Assembly (NCBI GenBank): GCA_964595575.1 | Contig: CAZQRA010000011.1 | Span: 3,657-67,656, forward strand | DNA: 64,000 nucleotides | Reading direction: 5' to 3' | Source of the DNA: PALSA-612 sp964595575 | GTDB lineage: Bacteria > Actinomycetota > Thermoleophilia > Gaiellales > Gaiellaceae | Shown here: one piece after another, positions 56,376 through 64,000 of the stretch | How positions within the stretch are numbered: position 1 is the first letter of the stretch | How the letters are laid out: each line of letters starts with the position of its first letter | Notes under the pieces: generated by a model | Seen by the model: the letters and a program-made list of their open reading frames with translations, nothing else | Told to the model about the DNA's origin: nothing | The model's database searches: none | Position numbers and translations under genes: made by a program

Positions 56376-56989
56376 CGGGTGAGCTCGACGCGGTCGCTCA
56401 TGCCGAGCTTCTTGAGGATGTTGGCCCGGTGGCGCTCGACCGTCTTGGGGCTTAGGCGGAGCATGTCGGCGATCTCCTTAGAGCTGTAGGACTCGGCGAT
56501 CATCTTGACGATCTCGGTCTCCCGAGGGGTGAGGACGTCCTCGCCCGCCGAGCCGCGCTCGAGGTGCTCGCGGATCAGCATGCGGATGGCCGAGGGGTAG
56601 AGGAAGGGCTCGTCCCGCATAGCGGCGCGGCAGGCCTCGAGGAGGTCGCGGTCGGCTCCGGACTTGAGCACGTAGCCGCAGGCACCGGCCTTCAGGGCCT
56701 CGAACAGGTACTCGGGATTGTCGTGCATGGACAGCATGAGGACGCAGACCTGGGGTCGGGCGGCCAGGATCTCGCGGGCGGCGTGGATGCCCGTCATCCG
56801 GGGCATGGAGACGTCGAGGATGGCGAGGTCGATCTCGTGGGCGAGGGCGGCCTGTACGGCCTCGATGCCGTCTGCCGCCTCGGCCACGACCACGAGGTCG
56901 GGCTGGGCGTCGATGAGGAGGCGGAGGCCGTGGCGGACGACGTGGTGGTCGTCGGCCAGGAGCACGCGTGTCCGCTGGTGGGTCGTCAT
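56342..56989 (-). CDS. NarL/LuxR-family response regulator
   Basis: 215 residues, ATG 56989 in an ATGA overlap with the kinase. Receiver domain: VLLADDHHVVRHGLRLLID, phospho-acceptor Asp59 in LAILDVSMPRM, VLMLSMHDN, and GYVLKSG. C-terminal LuxR helix-turn-helix: LTPRETEIVKMIAE, SSKEIADMLRLSPKTVERHR. Partner of the adjacent kinase. Confidence 0.93.
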   Translation of the reverse strand: MTTHQRTRVLLADDHHVVRHGLRLLIDAQPDLVVVAEAADGIEAVQAALAHEIDLAILDVSMPRMTGIHAAREILAARPQVCVLMLSMHDNPEYLFEALKAGACGYVLKSGADRDLLEACRAAMRDEPFLYPSAIRMLIREHLERGSAGEDVLTPRETEIVKMIAESYSSKEIADMLRLSPKTVERHRANILKKLGMSDRVELTRYAIRRGLVEP

Positions 56990-57980
56990 CGCTCGGGCGG
57001 CACGGTCAGGCGGACCTCGACGCCGCCTCCCTTGTGGTTCTCGATCGACAGGGTCGCCCCGATCAGCATGGCCCGCTCGCGCATGCCCAAGATGCCGTGC
57101 CGGGGCGCCTGCGAGTCGGCGATGCCGACGCCGTTGTCGCGGACGACGAGCACGACGTCCTCGCCCCGCCGCTCCAGCGTCAGCTCCACCTCGGTGGCCT
57201 GGGCGTGGCGAACGGCGTTGGTCAGGCTCTCCTGGGCGACCCGGTAGACGACGAGCTCGCGCTCCTCGCCCAGGTCGCCCACGTCGTCGGCGAGGCGGTG
57301 CTTCACGCGGAGCCCCGACTCGTCCGCGACCCGGCCGGCAAGGGCGGCCAGCGCCCTTGCCAGCCCAGCTCCTCCAGGGCCTCGGGCCTCAGCCGGCGGG
57401 CGACCTGGCTGACGCGGTCGATGGCCTCCCGGGTCGCCTCCTGGGCGGCGCGCACCTTCTCCAGCATCCCGTCGGGTGCTTGGGAGGCGAGCGACTCGAG
57501 CCGCAGCAGGATCCCCGTCAAAACCTGGCCGACGTCGTCGTGGAGCTCCTGGGCCACTTGCCGCCGCTCTGCCTCCTGGGCTGCCAGGGCCACCCGCCCG
57601 CTCTCGCGCCGCTCGTGCTCGATGCGGTCGAGCATCTGGTTGAAGACGGTGACGACCTCGCGCGCCTCGCGCGGGCCGAGCGGATCGAGGCGCCGGGTCG
57701 ATCGCCTCGGGTCGACCTCGTGCATCACCCGCATGAGGCGCTCGAGCGGCGCGAAGACCGCGCGCAGGGCGAGCGCGTTGAGGGCGAGCAGGAGGCCGAG
57801 CCCGACTGCGAGGACGATGAGCTCGGTGAGCTCGATGGGGAAGCTGATGGTGGCCGGGGTGATCACGAGCACGAGCGTCCCCAGCACGAACACCGACGCG
57901 TTGACGAGGAACACGCGCCAGTAGAGGCTGCCGCCTCCCAGCGCCTGGCGAAGACGCCTCATTGCTCGAGCTGCCCTCAC
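56986..57980 (-). pseudogene. Sensor histidine kinase (HisKA_3 type) with a one-base frameshift
   Basis: The N-terminal part (GTG 57980 or ATG 57962 to about 57366) has two membrane helices (WRVFLVNASVFVLGTLVLVI; TELIVLAVGLGLLLALNALA), a HAMP-like segment, and the phospho-His helix QVAQELHDDVGQVLTG. The C-terminal part (about 57366 to 56986), in another frame, has YRVAQESLTNAVRHAQA, VVRDNGVGI and GILGMRERAML of the ATPase domain. The two join smoothly (EELG + LARALAALAGRV) if one base is restored in the GGG at about 57363-57366. Sequencing error or recent inactivation cannot be told apart. GTGA-coupled to the transporter upstream. Confidence 0.85.
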
Positions 57981-59233
57981 AGCTGCACCGCCACCAGGTA
58001 CGCAGTGGCGATCGCAAGCGAGACGGCCGTGATCGGGGCACCGACGGCGAGGAAGCGCAGGAACGAGATCCGCGTCCCCGCTCGGGCCAGCGCCGACACC
58101 GCGGCCACGTTGGCGGCGGCCGCGATCATGGTGGCGTTACCGCCGAAGCAGGCGCCCAGGGCGAGCGCCCACCAGGTCGCGTCGTCGAAGCCGTCCGTCT
58201 GGAGCTCGTCGACCACCGGGATCATGGCAGCGGTGAAGGGGATGTTGTCGACCAGGGCGGAGCCGGCGGCCGCCCCCCAGAGGATGACGAGCGCCTCGGC
58301 CGTCCTCGAGCCGCCGGTGACGTCGGCCATGGCATCGGCGATCGCCCCGATGACGCCCCGCTCCTCGAGCGCTCCCACCATGACGAAGAGGCCGAGGAAG
58401 AAGAAGATGGTCGCCCAGTCGACCCGCTGCAGGCACCAGTCGAGCTCGCGGCCGGCGACGAGCAGCATCACCGTGGCGCCGGTCATGGCCACCACCACCG
58501 GCTCCACGTGGAGCGGCGCGTGCAGGAAGAAGCCGACGATCGTCCCCAGGAGGACGGCGAGAGTGCGGCCCAGCCGCTCTCCCCGTAGCTCGGCGCGGGG
58601 ATCGAGGGCCGCCAGCTTCTCGCGTGCGTCGGGGGCGACCGTGAGGGCGCGCCGGTAGAAGGCGAAGAGCAGGGTCGTCATGGCGAGGAGCGCCACCGCC
58701 GAGACGGGGGCTAGGTTGACGACGAAGTCGTTGAACGAGAGCTCCTTGACGTGGCTTCCGATCATGATGTTGGGAGGGTCGCCGATCAGAGTGGCGGTCC
58801 CGCCGATGTTGGAGGCCATCACTTGCACGAGGACGAGGGGGACGACGGGGACGCCGAGCAGGCGCGAGAGCTGGAGGCTGATCGGCACCACTAGGAGCAC
58901 CGCCGTCAGGTTGTCCAGGAAGGCCGACAGGCCTCCGGTCAAGAGGGCGAGCAGCACGATCAGCCGGAACGGGCGCCCATCGGACAGCCGAGCGACCTGT
59001 AGCGCTAGGTAGGAGAAGACGCCAGTCGGCTCGGTCAGGCCGACCACGATCATCATCCCCACCAGGAGGCCCAGGGTGGCCCAGTCGACCGAGGCGATCG
59101 CCGTCTCGGCGTCGAGCAGGCCGACGAGGACGACGAGAGCCGCGCCGGTGAGCGCAACCCTCGTCCGATGGCCGAAGTCAAGCGCTATAGCGAGCAGGGC
59201 GACCGCAAAGGCGGACGCCGCAACGATAGCCAC
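57977..59233 (-). CDS. Ion transporter of the ArsB/NhaD-SLC13 superfamily
   Basis: 418 residues, GTG 59233 with GGAGG upstream. About 11 membrane helices. Two reentrant-type motifs: LSAFLDNLTAVLLVVPI with SNIGGTATLIGDPPNIMIG, and SALVDNIPFTAAMIPVVD with ALGACFGGNATMIAAAANV. Likely an anion or Na+/H+ antiporter; substrate not readable. It precedes a two-component system that may regulate it. A leader with a perfect inverted repeat lies upstream. Confidence 0.88.
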   Translation of the reverse strand: MAIVAASAFAVALLAIALDFGHRTRVALTGAALVVLVGLLDAETAIASVDWATLGLLVGMMIVVGLTEPTGVFSYLALQVARLSDGRPFRLIVLLALLTGGLSAFLDNLTAVLLVVPISLQLSRLLGVPVVPLVLVQVMASNIGGTATLIGDPPNIMIGSHVKELSFNDFVVNLAPVSAVALLAMTTLLFAFYRRALTVAPDAREKLAALDPRAELRGERLGRTLAVLLGTIVGFFLHAPLHVEPVVVAMTGATVMLLVAGRELDWCLQRVDWATIFFFLGLFVMVGALEERGVIGAIADAMADVTGGSRTAEALVILWGAAAGSALVDNIPFTAAMIPVVDELQTDGFDDATWWALALGACFGGNATMIAAAANVAAVSALARAGTRISFLRFLAVGAPITAVSLAIATAYLVAVQL

Positions 59234-59313
59234 GACGGTACCTCCGTCTTGCGGTCACATCACAACGAGAGCTGGTACCGACGATACCCGGCGGTAGGCG
59301 CTCGGGGGCAATG

Positions 59314-59348
59314 GGGAGAAGACCCCATTCGCAGGCGGGTCTTCTCCC
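59314..59348. promoter_or_regulatory. Perfect 12-bp inverted repeat in the transporter leader
   Basis: GGGAGAAGACCC (59314-59325) and GGGTCTTCTCCC (59337-59348), 11-nt loop. Lies 81 nt upstream of GTG 59233 within a 233-nt intergenic region. A direct repeat CCCATGGTT occurs at 59385-59393 and 59408-59416. Could be an attenuator, terminator or operator; no RNA family recognised. Confidence 0.5.
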
Positions 59349-59466
59349 TATAGCCCTGGGGGAAGGTACCCCTGCGCAGGCAAGCCCATGGTTTAGACGC
59401 GGGTGAACCCATGGTTCCCCCGCGGGCCCCCTCCTTTGGCGCTTGTCTCTCGCTACCCTCAGCGGC

Positions 59467-59559
59467 GGAGCGGCATGGGCCCGGTGGCCCGGCCGGTCTT
59501 CAAAACCGGTTAGGCCGTGCAGCCCACGGCTGGGTAGGTTCGACTCCTACGCCGCTCCG
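59467..59559 (+). tRNA. selC: tRNA-Sec (anticodon TCA)
   Basis: About 93 nt. Eight-base acceptor stem GGAGCGGC (59467-59474) pairs with GCCGCTCC (59551-59558), the long stem typical of tRNA-Sec. Anticodon stem CCGGT/ACCGG surrounds the loop CTTCAAA with anticodon TCA at 59500-59502. A long variable arm (GCCGTGCAGCCCACGGC) and a T-arm with GGTTCGACTCC follow. The discriminator is G and CCA is not encoded. It decodes UGA as selenocysteine. No selA, selB or selD is in the window. Confidence 0.93.
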
Positions 59560-59727
59560 TCGCACCCGCTCCCGTCGCACGCGTTCCGTCACCTACCGCC
59601 GGCGCTGGAACGCGTAGCGGGACCCCCGCCCGCCCCGCTTCCGGGGATGGCCTCGAGCGGTGCTGCCTCAAGGCCGCGACTCGAGCGGCTGAGTCCTCCT
59701 CCGGGGCATCGTGCGGAGGCTCGCCCT

Positions 59728-62700
59728 TCATCGAACGGCCGATGTCCGCAGGCGGTAGGTCTCCGCTATCTGGCGGGCGCAGCGATCAGGGTGGGAGAGG
59801 ATCTGCCGGCCCCAGTAGGTGAGCACCGTCCAGCCCTGCTGCTGGAGGAAGTTGCGCTTGGCGGCGTCGAGCTCGAGGGTGTCGCGGCCGCCGTGGTACT
59901 GGTAGCCGTCGCAGAACACGGCGAGCTTTGCCTCGGGCCACGCGAAGTCCGGGACCGTGACGAGATCCCCGCCGTCGGTCCGCACCTCGTGCTCCCGCAC
60001 CGGCTCCGGCGCCCCGCCGAGCCTGCGGAGGGCCTCGAGCAGCACCTCCTCGATGGCTCCCTTCGGGTAGCGGCCCTCCTCGCGCCTGCGGACGAGCTGC
60101 TCGTCGAGGGCCCGCCGCCCTCCACCGGCCTTGACCACCCTGGGCTCGACAGGCTCGGCGAGACTGAGGTGGAAAAGGAGGTCGCGGACGAGGTCCTTGT
60201 CCAGGAGGCCGTGCCAGCGCTGGTTGCCGAAGCGCTTCAGGCACCGGTAGCAGGCCCTTGCGCAACGGTGGCCGAAGATACGCTCGTAGGCGGCCGCGGC
60301 AGCAGCCGGCAGGCTCGCTGCCAGCTCCTCGAGGTAGCCGGCTCCACCCGGCACCGTCTCGTAGAGCACCACTTGGCCCGGATCCTCCCGGCCCATCCTC
60401 CGGGGGAACGCCGACAGCTCGAAGGCCTCGGTCTCGAGGTAAGTCGAGGCGGCGACGAGGAGCGCCTCCGCCGCCGTCACGAGCAGCGGCTCGTCGTAGC
60501 CCGCGTGTCCGGGGAGAGGCGGGACCGTGACCACCAACGCGTCGGTGCGGAACTCGTAGCCGAAGACGAGCTCCTCACACGCCCCTGGGCAGTAGCGGGC
60601 ATGCTCCTCGTCCCACTTCCTCGCCCGCTCGTCGCCGGCGGGGCGGTGGCGGCCGCACTCCGCGCAGATCGAGAACCGCTCTCCCCCTCCCGCCGGGTCG
60701 CGGCGGCCCCAGTTCGTCTTCAAGATGTGGGCGCCCCGGCGGTGCTCGAGCGGCAGGAAGGGGTACTCGTAGAGCCAGGCCTTTGCGTCCGCCTCGTCGA
60801 CCAGGTGCTCCCGTACCTCGAAGCGCCGGCGCTCCCGGACGTCCTCGTCCGAGGTGATGCGGGCTTGATCCTCCGCCTCGAACTGTGTGATGAAAGCCAC
60901 GTTCTCGTGCGGGCCCAGCGGCTCCTTGCAGGTCGGGCACGCGTTCCGGGGCGCTTCGGACACGAAGTCGCAGGACCTGCAGAAGTAGAAGGAGCGGGCG
61001 AGGCCGGAGGCGTCGAGGTCGCTCGTCGCCCCGACGATCCCCATCGCTCCTCGGCCCCCGGCGAAGATCGCCCTGATCGTCTTCAGCTTGTGGTTGTTGG
61101 CGTAGACGAGGTTTCCGGGGGCGAACTCCTCGACGGCGATCGCGGCCGGCCGGAAGAGCGTGGGCGTGTCCTGGACGCCCGGGTCGAGGGAGAAGGTGTC
61201 GGTCGGAAACTGGTAGGAGGGGAGCAGTCCCGCGTCGGCAAGGTACGAGAGCGGGTAGGCGCGCTCCGGATCCTGCGTGATCTCGTAGTAGGCCCGCTGC
61301 CGGGCGGAGGCCTTGCGCTTGTCGTAGAGGGTCGAGCCGATGGTGGAGTAGACCTTGAACTCCTCGTTCAGCCGCTGCACCTGCGCCCACCAGGCCTCGA
61401 ACGCTTCCTCCATCTGCTCCCGAAACCGCTCGACGATCGGCCGCACCTCCTCGGCGTCGAAGCCGGCTAGCCTCCCCGCCCTCCGATCCGCCTCGAACAG
61501 CGAGGCCAGCTTCCCGACGAGCTGCTCCCGTTTGGCCTCAGCCTCGCGGTAGAGCCGCTCGAGCTCGTCGGTGCGCCGCTTGCTCGGCTCCCGCACGTCG
61601 TCCAGGAAGTCGGCCATCCGGTAGGGGAGCTGGGCCTCGAGCTCCTCGAGCAGGAACGAGCGCAGGTGCCGCTCGACGATCCGCCCGTTGTCCAGGCGCA
61701 CGAACGGCGGGCGGAACTCGCCGCGGACGAGCCAGGCCGGGTCCTCGAAAGCGTGGCGGTCGTGCGGTCCGGGGCCGCAGAAGGTCGAGACGAAGCCGAT
61801 GCGCAGCCGCCTGCCGGCGCGGCCCACCCGCTGCAGGTAGTTGGCAGGCATCGGCGGCGCGTTCCGAAGCACGACCGTGAGCAACGGCCCCATGTCCACG
61901 CCGAGCTCCAGCGTCGGCGTGCAGACGAGGGCGTCGAGGCGGCCCTCCTTGAAGTCCTTCTCCCGCTTCGCCCGCTCCTCGCCGGCGATCTGGGCCGAGT
62001 GCTCGGCGACGGCGAAGCGCTGCGGCTCGCGGTCGCGGTAGAGGCGGACGTAGTAGTGGTCGGGATCGGCCGTGGCCGGATCGAGGCGTCCCGCGTCGCA
62101 GCCGGGGGATGGACAACCGGTGAAGTCGTAGGCCCGCCACTCCTGGCAGGCCCGGCAGCGCCAGCCCTCGGCCGCGGGGACGAGGCGGATCACGCGTGCC
62201 GCAACCTGGAGGGGCTCGATGCCGGCGACCCGCTCCTTGCTCGGCACCTTGATCGGGGCCACCTCGAGCAGCTCGTGCTCCCGCGCGAGCGCGATGGCCT
62301 TCCGCAGGAAGACCTCGGCCCGGTCCCGGTCGCCGATGACGCGATTGGCGAGTCTCTGGATCCCCGGCAGGCGCCCCCGAGCGCCTTCCTCCCGCACGAT
62401 CCCCTGGAAACGGCGCTTCAGGTGGCTCGGCCGGTCGAGCATGAAGGCAACCGGCCGGAGCTCGCGATCCGGGATCCTCAGGCTGTAGGGCTCCTGCTCG
62501 AGCTCGCGCCAGGGCAGCTTCCTGGTGTCGAGGTACTGTTGGAAGAAGGGGAACGAGACGGCCCGCCGGCGGCGCATGTGGTCGAGGATCGCCCGCACGA
62601 GCTTGCCGGCGAGATCGGCCGAGATGCCGGCCTCCGCCGCAGCCGCTTGGAAGCGCTGGTCGGCGACGAGGTCGTCCAAGAACTCGTACTCGACGGCGAC

Positions 62701-64000
62701 GAGGGCGAGGTTCTCCAGCGACACCCGCCGCCCGGTCGAGCGGCAGAACTCGGCCGCCGCCTCGTAGGCGAGCACTTGCAGCCACTTCTCCTGCTCGGCC
62801 TTGGTCAGCTTTCCCGTCAGCCCCAGGCGGCGGAAGCCGTCGAGGAGGCGCTGCGGCAGCTCCTCGAGGGCAAGCCCGCTCGAGCCGGCCTTCCGCACCT
62901 CGGCCTCGATCAGGTGGCGGACGGCGAAGGTGCGGTGCCGGTCGCCCGAGTAGCCTGCCTGGTGGGCAGCGTTCTGGCGGTTGTCGGCGAAGACGAGCAG
63001 CTTGCGGTCCTCGCCCTCGAGGGGGTCGAGGTGGTGCGTCGCGAGGACTGAGACGGTGGCGGCGGTGGGGCTCCAGAGGAGGGTGAGCACATCGCCGCGG
63101 GCGTAGAAGTTGCCGCAGGCCGGGCAGGTGTGGACGGGCCCGCGCTTGAGGCGGTAGGGAACCGTCTCCCGCTCGCAGCCCGGGCAGTACGCCCCGTCCA
63201 CGCGACCGCACCCGAGGCAGACGTGGGTTGGCTCGAGCCCGTCGTCGGCGAGCGCCGGGGAGGTCTCGACGGGGAGGGAGATCTGGCCCGCCTCCTCCTC
63301 GGGCTCTTCCTCCGAGCGCTCGGCAAAGGTGAAGACCCGGGGCGTCAGAAAGAGGGTCCGATCGTCGCTCCGAAAGTCGGTGTCGGGGACCGGGATCTCC
63401 GAGTCCGGCGACCGCTTGACCTTCACGAAGTCCTGCCCGCAGGTGCGGCAGATCACAGCCGGCCGAGCCGCCGACCCGCACGTCGGGCAGCTCGTCTGGC
63501 CGTGGGGCACGAGCGTCCGGCACTCTGGGTTCAGGCACAGGTAGACGTCGTAGACGCCGTGGAAGAAGGTGTGCAGCTTGGGACGCAGCCGCGGCGGGTG
63601 CTCGTCGTCCCCGATCGAGCCCACGACCAGGTAGGCCTCGACCTCGGCCGCCAGCCGCTCGCGCCCGATCGCCTCCCGCTCGGGAACGAGGCGCGCGATC
63701 TCGTCGGCCGCCTCGGCCACCGTCCGAGGCCGGGAGAACGCCTCCTCGATCGCGCGAACGATGGCGTTGCCCTCGAGGAGCGCTGCCACCCGCTCGGCGA
63801 CGGCCCCGTCCCCGGGAGCGGTCCGGCCCGCGAGCCGCTCTGCCAGCGCGACGATCGCTGCGGCGTCCTCCACATCGAGGCCCGCGACCTCCCCCTCCGT
63901 GACATGGGGCACAGGCGGCACCCACCCCTCTGCCTCGACGTCGCTCGAGGGCGCGAAGCGCTCGGCGACCACGTCGGCCGGGTCGAAGGCCTCCCCGAAG
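59728..64000 (-). CDS. Large DUF1998 helicase with C-terminal Vsr-like nuclease domain (N-terminus beyond the window)
   Basis: At least 1,423 residues; the frame is open across the right edge, and helicase motifs I-III must lie beyond it. Visible in order: zinc ribbons (CLNPEC ... CPTCG, CRTCG, CLGCG, CPGC, CPACG); KLLVFADNRQNAAHQAGY; TPTLELGVDMGPLL and NYLQRVGRAGRRLRIGF (helicase motifs V and VI); another CRSCDF ... CPTC ribbon; the DUF1998 signature LYETVPGGAGYLEEL and CARACYRCLKRFGNQ; and a final about 110 residues with TVPDFAWPEAKLAVFCDGYQ and NFLQQQGWTVLTYWGRQI, a Vsr/DUF559-type nuclease fold. The layout recalls MrfA/DrmA and DruE helicases of phage-defence systems. Start unknown. Confidence 0.85.
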   Translation of the reverse strand, partial: FGEAFDPADVVAERFAPSSDVEAEGWVPPVPHVTEGEVAGLDVEDAAAIVALAERLAGRTAPGDGAVAERVAALLEGNAIVRAIEEAFSRPRTVAEAADEIARLVPEREAIGRERLAAEVEAYLVVGSIGDDEHPPRLRPKLHTFFHGVYDVYLCLNPECRTLVPHGQTSCPTCGSAARPAVICRTCGQDFVKVKRSPDSEIPVPDTDFRSDDRTLFLTPRVFTFAERSEEEPEEEAGQISLPVETSPALADDGLEPTHVCLGCGRVDGAYCPGCERETVPYRLKRGPVHTCPACGNFYARGDVLTLLWSPTAATVSVLATHHLDPLEGEDRKLLVFADNRQNAAHQAGYSGDRHRTFAVRHLIEAEVRKAGSSGLALEELPQRLLDGFRRLGLTGKLTKAEQEKWLQVLAYEAAAEFCRSTGRRVSLENLALVAVEYEFLDDLVADQRFQAAAAEAGISADLAGKLVRAILDHMRRRRAVSFPFFQQYLDTRKLPWRELEQEPYSLRIPDRELRPVAFMLDRPSHLKRRFQGIVREEGARGRLPGIQRLANRVIGDRDRAEVFLRKAIALAREHELLEVAPIKVPSKERVAGIEPLQVAARVIRLVPAAEGWRCRACQEWRAYDFTGCPSPGCDAGRLDPATADPDHYYVRLYRDREPQRFAVAEHSAQIAGEERAKREKDFKEGRLDALVCTPTLELGVDMGPLLTVVLRNAPPMPANYLQRVGRAGRRLRIGFVSTFCGPGPHDRHAFEDPAWLVRGEFRPPFVRLDNGRIVERHLRSFLLEELEAQLPYRMADFLDDVREPSKRRTDELERLYREAEAKREQLVGKLASLFEADRRAGRLAGFDAEEVRPIVERFREQMEEAFEAWWAQVQRLNEEFKVYSTIGSTLYDKRKASARQRAYYEITQDPERAYPLSYLADAGLLPSYQFPTDTFSLDPGVQDTPTLFRPAAIAVEEFAPGNLVYANNHKLKTIRAIFAGGRGAMGIVGATSDLDASGLARSFYFCRSCDFVSEAPRNACPTCKEPLGPHENVAFITQFEAEDQARITSDEDVRERRRFEVREHLVDEADAKAWLYEYPFLPLEHRRGAHILKTNWGRRDPAGGGERFSICAECGRHRPAGDERARKWDEEHARYCPGACEELVFGYEFRTDALVVTVPPLPGHAGYDEPLLVTAAEALLVAASTYLETEAFELSAFPRRMGREDPGQVVLYETVPGGAGYLEELAASLPAAAAAAYERIFGHRCARACYRCLKRFGNQRWHGLLDKDLVRDLLFHLSLAEPVEPRVVKAGGGRRALDEQLVRRREEGRYPKGAIEEVLLEALRRLGGAPEPVREHEVRTDGGDLVTVPDFAWPEAKLAVFCDGYQYHGGRDTLELDAAKRNFLQQQGWTVLTYWGRQILSHPDRCARQIAETYRLRTSAVR

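Noticed and set aside
1..64000. CRISPR repeat-spacer array
   Set aside because: No regularly spaced 25-40 bp repeats were seen on either strand; the 18-bp fdhD repeats are coding and contiguous.

Overview
The window is very GC-rich (about 70% by eye), with dense four-base start/stop overlaps, many GTG starts and many leaderless-looking promoters. Gene content (bifunctional IPCT/DIPPS, PPi-type phosphofructokinase, purS/purQ/purL split, two-domain CtaG, DUF2236, rpsF-ssb-rpsR-rplI-dnaB) points to an actinobacterium, most likely a deep-branching, possibly thermophilic one (Thermoleophilia or Rubrobacteria-like). That placement is inference.

Region 1 (190-15572, minus strand) is the most unusual part: one uninterrupted, translationally coupled operon. 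A complete type I-G (formerly I-U) effector set, cas3 - csx17 - csb1 - csb2, runs directly into a type III-like effector set: a CARF-HEPN-CARF protein, a small HD-less Cas10 with an intact GGDD, a Cas7-Cas5-helical fusion protein, three Csm3/Csx7-like RAMPs, and a 202-residue helical plus OB-like protein. No cas1, cas2 or CRISPR array is in the window, and the only Cas6-like sequence is in Csb2. csx17 contains a 38-N assembly gap.

Region 2 (15573-24162) holds a remnant of a Phd-type antitoxin, a PLD-HerA fusion ATPase with a small membrane protein, an MBL-fold hydrolase, a GGDEF-EAL protein, a cystathionine gamma-lyase/synthase and a DGC-DtxR fusion regulator.

Region 3 (24159-50672) is core metabolism: cystathionine beta-synthase, a long coiled-coil MshEN protein, and almost all of de novo purine synthesis in five minus-strand groups (purM-N-H, purL-F, purB-C-S-Q, purD-E, purA). 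Between these lie plus-strand genes: ctaG, an EamA transporter, a GNAT, a PPi-type phosphofructokinase, gloA, an MMPL exporter, a DUF2236 protein, and fdhD-mobA.

Region 4 (50673-59233) has the replication/ribosomal group dnaB-rplI-rpsR-ssb-rpsF, small membrane proteins, the IPCT/DIPPS solute enzyme, a PRC-barrel protein, a two-component system whose kinase is frameshifted, and an ion transporter. Region 5 (59234-64000) contains a selenocysteine tRNA and the C-terminal 1,400+ residues of a giant DUF1998 helicase with a fused Vsr-like nuclease domain, cut by the window edge.

Functional links: the tRNA-Sec with fdhD and mobA suggests a molybdenum, perhaps selenocysteine-containing, formate dehydrogenase elsewhere in the genome. 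The two PLP enzymes form a transsulfuration pair. The Cas10 and CARF-HEPN-CARF proteins suggest cyclic-oligoadenylate signalling built into an operon that also carries a DNA-targeting type I complex.
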